Of a DNA stretch of 64,000 nucleotides, positions 38,010 to 47,478 are shown piece by piece. The notes under the pieces are model-generated. The model saw nothing but the letters and a program-made list of their open reading frames with translations. It was not told where the DNA came from and made no database searches. This DNA comes from Treponema sp. Its GTDB lineage: Bacteria > Spirochaetota > Spirochaetia > Treponematales > Treponemataceae. Both the position numbers and the translations under genes were made by a program. How positions within the stretch are numbered: position 1 is the first letter of the stretch; each line of letters opens with the position of its first letter. The stretch covers positions 1 through 64,000 of the forward strand of contig JAILLQ010000038.1 in NCBI GenBank assembly GCA_024693045.1. The letters are read 5' to 3'.

Positions 38010-40565
38010 ATGAATGATATAAAAAAATCTACTATTTTTTTCTTCAGCCTGCTTTTTCTTGCAGCCATTTTTTGTGGCTCTTTATTAGGGCTGGGTATTT
38101 CAGAAACAAATAATATTAAAAATACAGAATACATAAATTCATTTGATACCGCTCTTCCAACAAAATTACTGGATATAAACGGAGAATTGATTACAGAATT
38201 CTCATCTGATGAAAAAAGAGAAATTATCAGTTTAAATAGACTTCCACAGCATATGCTAGACGCCCTTCTTACTCGAGAAGACCGCATTTTTTACAAGCAC
38301 CATGGGTTTAGTTTTAAAGCAGTTATGCGAGCCGTTGTTGGAAAACTTACCGGAAAATCACTTGGTGGAGGTTCTACTTTAACACAGCAGATTGCAGGAA
38401 CCTTGTATTGTGACCGAACAGAAATGTCTATCATGCGTAAAATAAAAGAGCTTTGGTGGGCAATTCAAATGGAACGTCATCTTTCTAAAAATGAAATTCT
38501 TGAACTCTATTTAAACAAAATCTACTTTGGTGGCGGAACATACGGAGTAAACGCCGCGTCGAAATATTATTTTGGACATTCAGCAGAAGAAATTACTCCA
38601 GCAGAAGCTGCAATTCTTGTTATTCAGCTTTCAAACCCGGCTTTCTACAACCCATTCGATCATCCAAACAGAGCAATGGACAGACAGAAAGACGTTCTTG
38701 ATTCAATGGTTAAAGCCGGCTACATAGCAAAAGAAGATGCAGATGAATCCTTTGACACATACTGGAGTAATTTTGATTACACAAGAACCAGTTCTTCTGC
38801 CTACATGATGAGGGATGACAAAGCTCCTTGGTTCAGTGAATACGTTCGCCGAGAATTGGGTGGTATGATTTACGGAAGCCAGAACATTTATACAAGTGGT
38901 TTTACAGTTAATACAACCTTAAACCTAAAGCACCAGGAACATGCCCAGCGAATTATGGAAAAATATATTCGCATTGCAAACGACCGATATCAGGCTGAAC
39001 ACACCTCCCGCTCTGGAATGGCTTTTTCAACTTATATACCTATGACAGAACTTATGTCTTTGGTATTTAACCTTCCTGCACTAAAAGTAAGCGAGCAAAG
39101 GGCTGAAGCTCTGGCAAATTCTACTTATAAAAATCAGATAAACCCTATCCTCGACGTAGTATCTATGATGACTGGTGTCGACAGTTTGAAAATATCTGTC
39201 ATCAACAGAGCAAATGCAGAAACTAAGAAAGAAAGTGAAAAAACTACGATTGAAGGAACAATGGTTTCCCTTGAAAATGACACAGGTTATATAACCGCTC
39301 TTGTCGGAGGAAGTAAATTCGACCAGGAAAATCAGTTTATTCGCGCTGTACAGGCAAGGGTTCAACCTGGTTCAACATTTAAGCCTCTTTACTACACAGA
39401 AGCAATCGATTCACGCAAGTTTACACCGGTAACACCAATTTCAGATACTCCAGTTGTTTTCCATACCGCAGACGGAAAGCCTTATATTCCTTTGAACTTT
39501 AAAGGTGAATGGGAAGGCGATGTAGAAGTATGGTATGCACTCTGCCGCTCAATGAACGTACCATCTCTAAAAGTCCTTGACGGAATCGGTTTTGATGCAG
39601 CTATAAACAGAGCCGTAAGTCTTTTGGGAATTACAAAAGAAGAACTCCCAAGCCGAGCCTTTATTCCTGGTTATCCATTGGGATTAGGTGTTGTTTCAGT
39701 TCGTCCTATAGAAATGGCCAGGGCTTTCAGCATTATAGCCAGTAGTGGTAAAGAAATTACTCCGATGGCAATAAGAACCGTAGAAGATAGAAACGGAAAT
39801 GTTATAATGAACCCGGAAAGAGAAATCCGAGAAGCTCAGAAAGCCAAGGGAGAAGCAATTCAGGTACTGTCCCCACAAACAGCTTTTGTTATGGAAAAAA
39901 TGCTTGAAAACACTGTAAACGGTCCTGGAACTTTGAGTGCACAGAGCTGGAAATTTGACTACAAAAACGAAAAAGGTCAGAAATATACAATCCACGCGGG
40001 TGGTAAAACTGGTACAACACAGAACTGGGCTGATGCCTGGACAGTTGGTTTTACTCCATACAACACATCTGCTTTCTGGTTCGGTTTCGATAAACCAGGG
40101 CAGTCACTTGGATTAAGAATTACTGGTGCTACTCTTGCAGGTTTTGCATGGGGTGATTATATGAGAGAAATCCACCGAGGGCTTCCTGCAAAAGACTTTA
40201 ATAAACCTGCAGAAGGGGTTATTCAGGTTACAGTATGTTCTGTAAGTGGAAAAATCGCCACACCTGAATGTGGAAGCCATGTAACAACCCAGTGGATTTT
40301 GGAAGGAACTCAACCAACTGATATTTGTACTTTACACGGAGGAAAAACTTCTAACTCTTCAGCATTGGGAATTTACCGTCTGAAAAATGAAATGTATCAG
40401 TCTGGTGCCCGAAGCATGAGAACTTTTGAAAAAACTCCTCTTAAATTAAATCTTGACTTCTTAAATGGAATTGAAGTAAATTCAAGCCATACAGAAGATA
40501 GAGCGGAAGATATCAAGCAGGAAGAAGAAAGCCGATTGCCTGATTATAACTACCTGATGGAATAG
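38010..40565 (+). CDS. Class A penicillin-binding protein (PBP1A-like glycosyltransferase/transpeptidase)
   Basis: EDRIFYKHHGFSFKAVMRAVVGKLTGKSLGGGSTLTQQIAGTLY (GT51), QPGSTFKPLYYTEAI (SxxK), GGKTGTTQNWADAW (KTG). Confidence 0.95.
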   Translation: MNDIKKSTIFFFSLLFLAAIFCGSLLGLGISETNNIKNTEYINSFDTALPTKLLDINGELITEFSSDEKREIISLNRLPQHMLDALLTREDRIFYKHHGFSFKAVMRAVVGKLTGKSLGGGSTLTQQIAGTLYCDRTEMSIMRKIKELWWAIQMERHLSKNEILELYLNKIYFGGGTYGVNAASKYYFGHSAEEITPAEAAILVIQLSNPAFYNPFDHPNRAMDRQKDVLDSMVKAGYIAKEDADESFDTYWSNFDYTRTSSSAYMMRDDKAPWFSEYVRRELGGMIYGSQNIYTSGFTVNTTLNLKHQEHAQRIMEKYIRIANDRYQAEHTSRSGMAFSTYIPMTELMSLVFNLPALKVSEQRAEALANSTYKNQINPILDVVSMMTGVDSLKISVINRANAETKKESEKTTIEGTMVSLENDTGYITALVGGSKFDQENQFIRAVQARVQPGSTFKPLYYTEAIDSRKFTPVTPISDTPVVFHTADGKPYIPLNFKGEWEGDVEVWYALCRSMNVPSLKVLDGIGFDAAINRAVSLLGITKEELPSRAFIPGYPLGLGVVSVRPIEMARAFSIIASSGKEITPMAIRTVEDRNGNVIMNPEREIREAQKAKGEAIQVLSPQTAFVMEKMLENTVNGPGTLSAQSWKFDYKNEKGQKYTIHAGGKTGTTQNWADAWTVGFTPYNTSAFWFGFDKPGQSLGLRITGATLAGFAWGDYMREIHRGLPAKDFNKPAEGVIQVTVCSVSGKIATPECGSHVTTQWILEGTQPTDICTLHGGKTSNSSALGIYRLKNEMYQSGARSMRTFEKTPLKLNLDFLNGIEVNSSHTEDRAEDIKQEEESRLPDYNYLME

Positions 40566-40571
40566 TTTTTA

Positions 40572-40976
40572 ATGCTTGTTAATATAAAAGACATAAAAAT
40601 AAAAAAAAGGGTAAGAAAGGACTTAGGAAATCTTGAAGATTTGAAAAACAGTCTTAGAACCTATGGTCTTTTAAATCCGATAACACTCAATTCAAAATAT
40701 GAACTAATTGCTGGCGAAAGACGCCTGCAGGCAGCAACTCAACTCGGCTGGACAAATATTAATGCTAACATTCTTAGTAATATAAGCGAAATAGATGAAC
40801 TTGAAATGGAGTTGGAGGAAAATAACCAGAGAAAGGAATTTACTAGAGATGAGCTACTGGAAGGATACAGGCGCTTAGAAAAATTAAGAAATCCGTCTGT
40901 TTTGGGAAAAATAATAAAGCTTATCAAAACCTTTTTTCAATGGATTAAAAGTATTATTACTAGCAAAAAAAAATAA
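40572..40976 (+). CDS. Truncated ParB/Spo0J-like N-terminal domain protein with basic hydrophobic tail
   Basis: IKDIKIKKRVRKDLGNLEDLKNSLRTYGLLNPITL, LIAGERRLQAATQLGW, LEENNQRKEFTRDELLEGYRRL; tail KIIKLIKTFFQWIKSIITSKKK. Confidence 0.82.
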   Translation: MLVNIKDIKIKKRVRKDLGNLEDLKNSLRTYGLLNPITLNSKYELIAGERRLQAATQLGWTNINANILSNISEIDELEMELEENNQRKEFTRDELLEGYRRLEKLRNPSVLGKIIKLIKTFFQWIKSIITSKKK

Positions 40977-40978
40977 AA

Positions 40979-41002
40979 AGTCGGGTCAAGCCCGACTTTT
41001 TC
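40979..41002. terminator. Bidirectional rho-independent terminator (convergent ParB-like / tyrS)
   Basis: AGTCGGG-tcaag-CCCGACT flanked by A and T runs. Confidence 0.85.
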
Positions 41003-41009
41003 TCTTAAA

Positions 41010-42242
41010 CTATATCTGCCCGATAAAGTACTTTTTCTTTCCCCTACGGAAAATCAAAATCTTACCTTCCAAAGCCATATCCTTAGTAATCATCTGATTT
41101 TCATCAGTGACTGCTTCACCATTTACAAAAACAGCTTTTGCATTAAGGAATTCGCGAGCTTCCCGGCGACTCTGTGCAATTTTGTTATTTACAAGAACAT
41201 CGATTACAGGTTCTTCTTTTTCGAACTTGAAAGAAGGAACTCCTTTCATTCCGCTAAGGATATCCTTAACAGAAAGTCCTTTAAAATCGCCTGCAAAAAG
41301 TTTCTGAGAAACATTAACAGCATTGTCAGCCTCTTCCTTTCCGTGGATATCTTTTACAACTTCCCATGCAAGAGTTTTCTGTGCAATACGAGTTTCCGGG
41401 TGTTCCTGCTGCTGAGCATATATTTCTTCAATCTTTTCTTTAGACAGGAATGTGAAAACCTTAAGATATTCCAAAACCTTTGCATCATCAGTATTGATAA
41501 GGTACTGGTAAATTTCATATGCAGAAGTTTTATCTTTGTTAAGCCAGAGAGCATTTCCTTCTGATTTACCAAATTTCTTTCCTGTAGAATCCAAAATCAA
41601 TGGCATAGTAAAGGCATAAGCGGTCTTATCCAGCATTTTTCTGATAAGGTCTACACCTGTAGTAATATTACCCCACTGGTCACTACCTGCTACCTGCATG
41701 ATACATTTCTTTTCCTGGAAAAGATGAACAAAGTCATAGCCCTGCATAAGCATATATGAAAATTCAGCAAAAGTTATTCCAGACTCAAGACGACGCTGAA
41801 TAATGTCTTTTCCCAGCATATAATTAACGTTTATATACTTACCTATATCTCGGAGGAAGTTTAACCAGCTGTAATTTTTAAGCCAGTCATAATTATCAAC
41901 AAGTTCAGCAGTTGGAACAAGTCGTGAAATTTGAGTCTTAATTCCTGAAATATTTTTATTTACAGTTTCTTCAGAAATTATTTCTCTTTCTGCTGTTGGG
42001 CGAGGATCTCCGATTCTACCAGTAGCACCGCCACATAAAAGAACCGGATGATGTCCTGCATTAGCAAGTCGCTTAGCCATACAAAGAGAAGAATAATGAC
42101 CAAGATGAAGACTATCTGCTGTTGGGTCTGTTCCCCAATAAAAACTGAATGGCTGACCATCCAAAACTTTCTGCAATTCACTTTCTTCACCGGCAACGTC
42201 TTTAATCAAACCGCGCCATTTAAGATCTTCGTACAATGACAT
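41010..42242 (-). CDS. tyrS: Tyrosyl-tRNA synthetase
   Basis: FYWGTDPTADSLHLGHYSSLCMAKRL, GSDQWGNITTGVDLIRK, KFGKSEGNALWL (KFGKS), C-terminal S4 domain. Confidence 0.96.
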   Translation of the reverse strand: MSLYEDLKWRGLIKDVAGEESELQKVLDGQPFSFYWGTDPTADSLHLGHYSSLCMAKRLANAGHHPVLLCGGATGRIGDPRPTAEREIISEETVNKNISGIKTQISRLVPTAELVDNYDWLKNYSWLNFLRDIGKYINVNYMLGKDIIQRRLESGITFAEFSYMLMQGYDFVHLFQEKKCIMQVAGSDQWGNITTGVDLIRKMLDKTAYAFTMPLILDSTGKKFGKSEGNALWLNKDKTSAYEIYQYLINTDDAKVLEYLKVFTFLSKEKIEEIYAQQQEHPETRIAQKTLAWEVVKDIHGKEEADNAVNVSQKLFAGDFKGLSVKDILSGMKGVPSFKFEKEEPVIDVLVNNKIAQSRREAREFLNAKAVFVNGEAVTDENQMITKDMALEGKILIFRRGKKKYFIGQI

Positions 42243-42314
42243 AATTCAATTCCTATATTGTTTTTTATGATAATTCAGTATAATTAATTACGAATATTTA
42301 TGAAAGGTGACAAT

Positions 42315-42812
42315 ATGAAAAAAATAATTGCTATCCTTCTTATTTTGTTATTTAAGAGCGGACTTTTTGCCATAGGAATCGGACCCCAAATCTCTTTTGG
42401 ACAAGGATTTTTGATACAAGAAAATATGATTCTAATTACAGGAGCATCTTGTTCTATTAAGCTCGATAAAGAACCGGTTGTAATAAACATAGCGACAAAT
42501 TACGACCATATCATAGATTGCTTTAATCCGGAAATTACTGTCGACTACTGGTTATTTTCACCAAAGATTTCTAAATACTGCAATTACTTTTTAGGAATCG
42601 GCATGGGCTCTGGAGTTGAATTCAGCAAGAATGATTTTCATTTTACTTCTACAAAAAGATTAGTCACAGGTTTCAGCTGGACCTATTACGATGGATTTTT
42701 GGAATACTTCATGCAATTAACAGCAGAAGAAGAAAACCACTTCAAATTCCCATTTAATACTAGATATGCCTTTAAATTTCCGCTGAGTTTAGGAGTTAGA
42801 TTTTATTATTAA
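42315..42812 (+). CDS. Small secreted/outer-membrane-like protein, unknown function
   Basis: Signal peptide MKKIIAILLILLFKSGLFAIG; SD AAAGGTG before the ATG at 42315; beta-strand-rich with aromatic C-terminus. Confidence 0.6.
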   Translation: MKKIIAILLILLFKSGLFAIGIGPQISFGQGFLIQENMILITGASCSIKLDKEPVVINIATNYDHIIDCFNPEITVDYWLFSPKISKYCNYFLGIGMGSGVEFSKNDFHFTSTKRLVTGFSWTYYDGFLEYFMQLTAEEENHFKFPFNTRYAFKFPLSLGVRFYY

Positions 42813-42813
42813 A

Positions 42814-43092
42814 CTATTCCTCTGACTTTTCAGAGTCATCAATAGCTTCACCGATAAACTTTGAAAGGCTATTTCCTAATCTAGTGGCCTTCTGTTTAGC
42901 TTTTCTAGCGAGTTTAGAAGCCACATACTTATTGTATTGACTGTGAGCTAGTTTGCATTCTTCTTTTATTTCTTCAGAAGCATTTTTATAATCTTCACAT
43001 TCAATTAACTTATGAGTTTTTTGATTAAATTCACAGGCAAAAGAAGCTGAATAAATTGAAAATATAGCCAGTAAAATACAAATCTTTTTCAT
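42814..43092 (-). CDS. Small secreted protein, unknown function
   Basis: Signal peptide MKKICILLAIFSIYSASFACE. Confidence 0.6.
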   Translation of the reverse strand: MKKICILLAIFSIYSASFACEFNQKTHKLIECEDYKNASEEIKEECKLAHSQYNKYVASKLARKAKQKATRLGNSLSKFIGEAIDDSEKSEE

Positions 43093-43121
43093 ACCGCCTC
43101 CAATAAATTATAAAGTCAATT

Positions 43122-44048
43122 CTAGTTTTTGTCTAAATAGCTAAGGGTAAAAGAGCCATTTCCATCTTTTCCTAGAATATTTGAAAGATAAGGAAGAATA
43201 GCATTTAAATGCTCGTACAATCCCCAGCTGGGATTAACAATAAACATTCCGCTTCCATAAAGCCTGGGCTTATCACTTCCAATTGAATTTTCAAGAGATG
43301 TTTCCTGGTGGGAATCTTCCTTGTCGACACAAAGACATGCATCAAGAACTTCTGTATGAATATCTCGGTTTTTAACAGTAGAAAAAATCATCTGCTTCAT
43401 ATTTTCAATTTCTTCAATTTTGTTAGAAAGAAGTGGATACCATAACATAAGCGTTGCCCCACTCCACTTTTTATGAACCAAAGAAAGATATTGAGCCGCA
43501 TTGTGATAATCAGAAAGTTCTTCATAACTTGGGTCACATAAAACAGCACCTCTTTTTATTACAGGAGGTATTTTTGATTTTAAAATATCCCAAGCGCTTT
43601 TATTTACGGCATTTACTGTCAAATCCTTTTGGTTTTCAGTTAAAACAGCAAGTGAACTTTGCAGTTTTTCAAACTCCTTTTTATGAAGTTCGGAAAGATA
43701 AACTGCATTTCCCTTCCCTTTTAATGCGCTTTCTATTTCAAAAGCTGGACTTCCTGGATAAAATTTTCGAGAAAGACAATCTTTTACAAAAGAAAGATAA
43801 GGTTTTAATTCTTCAGGAAAATCTGACTTTCCGCTTTCATTTAGTAGCTTCAATATTCCTTTTTCAGCTTCCCCAGTTTTCAGAGCTTCCTGGGAAGATA
43901 GATTGTAAATGCCGCTTCCACTATGACTGTCAAAAATACACCAGGGTTTCGATTTTTTTCCCAAATAATCAAGTACATAAAGGAGACAGACGTGTTTTAA
44001 TATATCCGCATGGTTACCGGCATGAAATTCGTGTAAGTAGCTGAGCAT
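43122..44048 (-). CDS. rlmJ: 23S rRNA (adenine(2030)-N6)-methyltransferase RlmJ-like
   Basis: MLSYLHEFHAGNHADILKHVCL, FYPGSPAFEIESAL, AVLCDPSYEELSDY, SGMFIVNPSWGL. Confidence 0.92.
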   Translation of the reverse strand: MLSYLHEFHAGNHADILKHVCLLYVLDYLGKKSKPWCIFDSHSGSGIYNLSSQEALKTGEAEKGILKLLNESGKSDFPEELKPYLSFVKDCLSRKFYPGSPAFEIESALKGKGNAVYLSELHKKEFEKLQSSLAVLTENQKDLTVNAVNKSAWDILKSKIPPVIKRGAVLCDPSYEELSDYHNAAQYLSLVHKKWSGATLMLWYPLLSNKIEEIENMKQMIFSTVKNRDIHTEVLDACLCVDKEDSHQETSLENSIGSDKPRLYGSGMFIVNPSWGLYEHLNAILPYLSNILGKDGNGSFTLSYLDKN

Positions 44049-46046
44049 TTATTTTAACCTGTCAATTTCAGATAGCCAAATGGAAGAACTAGCATCACTT
44101 GGCATTCTCCAGTCTCCTCTCGGAGAAAGGTTTACTGTACCTACTTTAGCTCCATCTGGCATACAACTTCTCTTGAACTGCTGATTGAAAAATCTTCTGT
44201 AAAAAGTTCGTAACCATTTGAGCTTAAAATCATGGTCATAAGGAAGAGATGAAGAATCTGCAAGGAAAAGTATTTTTTCCGGTGAAAAGCCAAATCTTAA
44301 TAGATAATACAGATAAAAATCATGGAGTTCGTAAGGACCGACTAAATCTTCAGTTTTTTGAGAAATATTTCCATTTTCAGGAGGAAGAAGTTCAGGCGAA
44401 ACTGGAGTGTCCAAAATATCATTCAATACATTTGAAAGAGCCTGATTTTGTGGCAATGAAAGGGAATCTTCATTTTCGTCCTGACCTTTTGAGTAACCGT
44501 CAGCAAAGTATTTTACAAGATAGCGAACAAGAGTTTTCGGAATAGAAGAATTAACCCCATACATACTCATATGGTCACCATTATAAGTACACCAGCCTAA
44601 AGCAAGTTCGCTTAAATCACCAGTTCCAATTACAATTCCATTCGTTTTATTTGCAAGATCCATAAGAACTTGAGTTCTTTCTCGCGCCTGGCAGTTTTCA
44701 TAAGTTATATCGTGTTTAGCTTCATCTTGCCCGATATCTTTAAAATGCTGACGAACGCTATCGGCAATGCGCACTTCTTTTAAAGACACACCGCTTTCTT
44801 TTGCGAGTGTACAGGAATTATTATAAGTTCGATCAGTTGTTCCAAAACAAGGCATAGTAACCGCAAGAATTCCAGAACGATTAAAACCACAAAGGTCAAA
44901 AGCCCTGCAAGTAACTAGAAGAGCTAGTGTTGAATCAAGACCACCGCTAAGTCCTATAACAGCAGAGCTACACTTTATATGCCTTAACCTTTTTGCTAAG
45001 CCTTCGGCCTGAAGGGTAATAACTTCTTTACACCTCTGGCTTCGTTCAGAAAGAAGAGAAGGAACAAAAGGATGAGAATCAACCAAACGGCCTAAGTTTT
45101 TTTTAGAAAAATCTACCTTTTTTACCGAAATATCAATAAAGGTAAAATCTTCGTCTTTCTGCATTGATAAGAAAGACCTTGAAGCACATTCTGCGAAAGT
45201 CTTGGTTTTGTTTCTTTCCTGGAAAATTCTTTCTAAATCAATGGAAGCAGTAATAGAGTCTTTTGAAAAAGCCTTTCTTTCAGCAAGGATACTTCCATTT
45301 TCGGCAATTAAACTGTGACCACTAAAAACCAAATCCTGGCTTGACTCATCGTGACTCGCATTCGAATATATATATGCGCACAGAGATTTTGCAGAATTCA
45401 TTTTTACAAGATTTCTACGGTATTCAGCCTTCCCGATAATTTCGTTTGAACCGGAAAGATTTGCGATAATGCTGGCACCAGCCAAAGCAAGTTTTACAGA
45501 AGGAGAAAGAGGAACCCATGCATCTTCGCAAAGTTCAAGACCTAAGACGAAATTAGAATCTTCTGTATCGCGAATTAAGATATTGCTTCCAAATGGAACA
45601 GAAGGATTTTTTTCCGAAATAAAAACATTTCGTATTTTTCCAAGAGGAGCCGAAGAAAAGTGGCGGCCTTCATAAAATTCAGAATAATTTGGAATATAGG
45701 TTTTTGGAATTAAACAGAGAATCTTACCTTTGAATAATACGGCAGCTACATTGTACAAAGCCCCGGAATATGAGTAAGGTAGTCCAAGACAAATCAATAT
45801 ATCAAGAGATGAAGTTTTCTTTGCAATAAATTCAAGGCTTTTTATCGCGGATTCCTGCAGACTTTTTTGAAGGAACAAATCTCCACAAGTATAACCTGTA
45901 ATGCACAATTCAGGGAATACAATTAACGATGCCCCCTTTTGATTAGCAAGGCGAACCTCGTCAATAATATTTTCTGCATTATATTCGCAGTCACAAACCT
46001 TTAAAGAAGGACTGGCAGAAGTAACCTTATAAAAACCGTAATTCAT
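44049..46046 (-). CDS. nadE: Glutamine-dependent NAD+ synthetase
   Basis: Nitrilase N-domain (FPELCITGYTCGDLF) and synthetase SGGLDSTLALLV, GTGDLSELALGWCTYNGDHMSMYGVNSS. Confidence 0.95.
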   Translation of the reverse strand: MNYGFYKVTSASPSLKVCDCEYNAENIIDEVRLANQKGASLIVFPELCITGYTCGDLFLQKSLQESAIKSLEFIAKKTSSLDILICLGLPYSYSGALYNVAAVLFKGKILCLIPKTYIPNYSEFYEGRHFSSAPLGKIRNVFISEKNPSVPFGSNILIRDTEDSNFVLGLELCEDAWVPLSPSVKLALAGASIIANLSGSNEIIGKAEYRRNLVKMNSAKSLCAYIYSNASHDESSQDLVFSGHSLIAENGSILAERKAFSKDSITASIDLERIFQERNKTKTFAECASRSFLSMQKDEDFTFIDISVKKVDFSKKNLGRLVDSHPFVPSLLSERSQRCKEVITLQAEGLAKRLRHIKCSSAVIGLSGGLDSTLALLVTCRAFDLCGFNRSGILAVTMPCFGTTDRTYNNSCTLAKESGVSLKEVRIADSVRQHFKDIGQDEAKHDITYENCQARERTQVLMDLANKTNGIVIGTGDLSELALGWCTYNGDHMSMYGVNSSIPKTLVRYLVKYFADGYSKGQDENEDSLSLPQNQALSNVLNDILDTPVSPELLPPENGNISQKTEDLVGPYELHDFYLYYLLRFGFSPEKILFLADSSSLPYDHDFKLKWLRTFYRRFFNQQFKRSCMPDGAKVGTVNLSPRGDWRMPSDASSSIWLSEIDRLK

Positions 46047-46100
46047 GTGCTCATAATAGCACTTTGTAAAGCTTCTTTCCACCAGTCCTTTTTTGATTAA

Positions 46101-46676
46101 TTATGAGTTTTTAATTTGTCGACCATCCTGAAAAGCTTTACCTACGATTTCTCCCAATTTTATATAATTATGATTTACAGGATCATAAGTAATAGGTTCA
46201 ACTTTTGCCGGATCTATCTTCCCGTCAGTAAGAACATCTTCTTCAGCACTTACATTTAGTATATCCGCAACCATGTAGCCTGATTCTTCATCATAGCTGA
46301 CAAGTCTACATTCCAGTGCCATAGGAAGCTCATTGATAATAGGAGCGTCTACATTATCACTTTTTTTTACAGTGAAACCGGCTTTTTTTACCTTGTCTGG
46401 TTCTTTATTACCGGAAACGATTCCTACATAATCGCAGGAGGCAACATGCTTTGCATCTGCCATACTTACAGTAAAAGCCTTGCGGTCAAGAATATTCTTT
46501 ACAGTTTTGTGCTCCGGACTAAGACAAATACCAATCTGATTAGTATCGTGTATACCACCCCAAGCCGCATTCATTGCATCCACAGTACCATCAGTACCAT
46601 AAGTCGCAATAATAAGAACCGGCATAGGAAACATAAAGGTCTGTGTTCCAAAATTTACTTTCATACAGTTCTCCAA
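46101..46676 (-). CDS. Flavin reductase family protein (DIM6/NTAB-type)
   Basis: TFMFPMPVLIIATYGTDGTVDAMNAAWGGIHDTNQIGICLSPEHKTVKNILDRKAFTVS. Confidence 0.88.
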   Translation of the reverse strand: MENCMKVNFGTQTFMFPMPVLIIATYGTDGTVDAMNAAWGGIHDTNQIGICLSPEHKTVKNILDRKAFTVSMADAKHVASCDYVGIVSGNKEPDKVKKAGFTVKKSDNVDAPIINELPMALECRLVSYDEESGYMVADILNVSAEEDVLTDGKIDPAKVEPITYDPVNHNYIKLGEIVGKAFQDGRQIKNS

Positions 46677-46758
46677 TTGAAATTTAGGTATATTTTATCA
46701 TGCTTTTCGCCTATTGTAAAAAAATACCCCTTTTGTCATACTAAATAAAGGTGACAGC

Positions 46759-47478
46759 ATGGAAGCTTCTGAATTAACTACAAATCTTAATCTAACAGGC
46801 AGTAATGCTGTGATTTTTGACATGGACGGAACTATTCTAGATTCCATGACCTACTGGGCTGATACTGCCGAAAGATACCTTCTAAAACTCGGCATAGAAC
46901 CTGAAGCAAACCTAAGCCGCAAAATAGCAAATAAGAGCCTGAAACACGGCGCAGAATACCTTAGAAGAAAGTACGGTCTAAAAAAATCAGATTTAGAAAT
47001 AATAAAAGGCATAAAAGAAGTTATAGCCCAAGCTTACCGCTATGAAATCCAAGCAAAGGATGGAGCTGAAAACTTTCTAAAAGAACTAAAAAAAAGGGGA
47101 ATTAAAACAGCCCTGGCAACAGCTACGGATAGAATAATCTTTGATTCTGCAATGAAAAGATTAAATTTGGAACAATATTTTGATTTTATACTCACCTGCT
47201 CTGAATACAATACTTCGAAAACAGAGCCATTGATTTATTTGAAGGCGGCAGAAAAACTAAATTGCCCGATTGAAAATACCTGGGTATTTGAAGATGCTTT
47301 ATATGCACTAAAAACAGCCTCTTCTGCAGGATTTAAAACTGCCTGCATCTATGACTCCTGTGCAGAAGAATCTGTTGAAGAATTAAAAGCCTTCAGCAAT
47401 TTGTACTTTGAAAATTATGACAGAGTTTCAGCCTATTTTTTTGGAGGAGTTGATTCCTTTCTGTCTTTACAAAAATAA
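46759..47478 (+). CDS. HAD-superfamily hydrolase (beta-phosphoglucomutase-like)
   Basis: AVIFDMDGTILDSMTYW; TALATATDR; NTWVFEDALYALKTASSAGFKTACI; SD AAAGGTGA. Confidence 0.9.
   Translation: MEASELTTNLNLTGSNAVIFDMDGTILDSMTYWADTAERYLLKLGIEPEANLSRKIANKSLKHGAEYLRRKYGLKKSDLEIIKGIKEVIAQAYRYEIQAKDGAENFLKELKKRGIKTALATATDRIIFDSAMKRLNLEQYFDFILTCSEYNTSKTEPLIYLKAAEKLNCPIENTWVFEDALYALKTASSAGFKTACIYDSCAEESVEELKAFSNLYFENYDRVSAYFFGGVDSFLSLQK

Noticed and set aside
43454-44044. 196-aa plus-strand ORF
   Set aside because: Antisense to rlmJ; composition and absence of recognisable domain indicate a shadow ORF.
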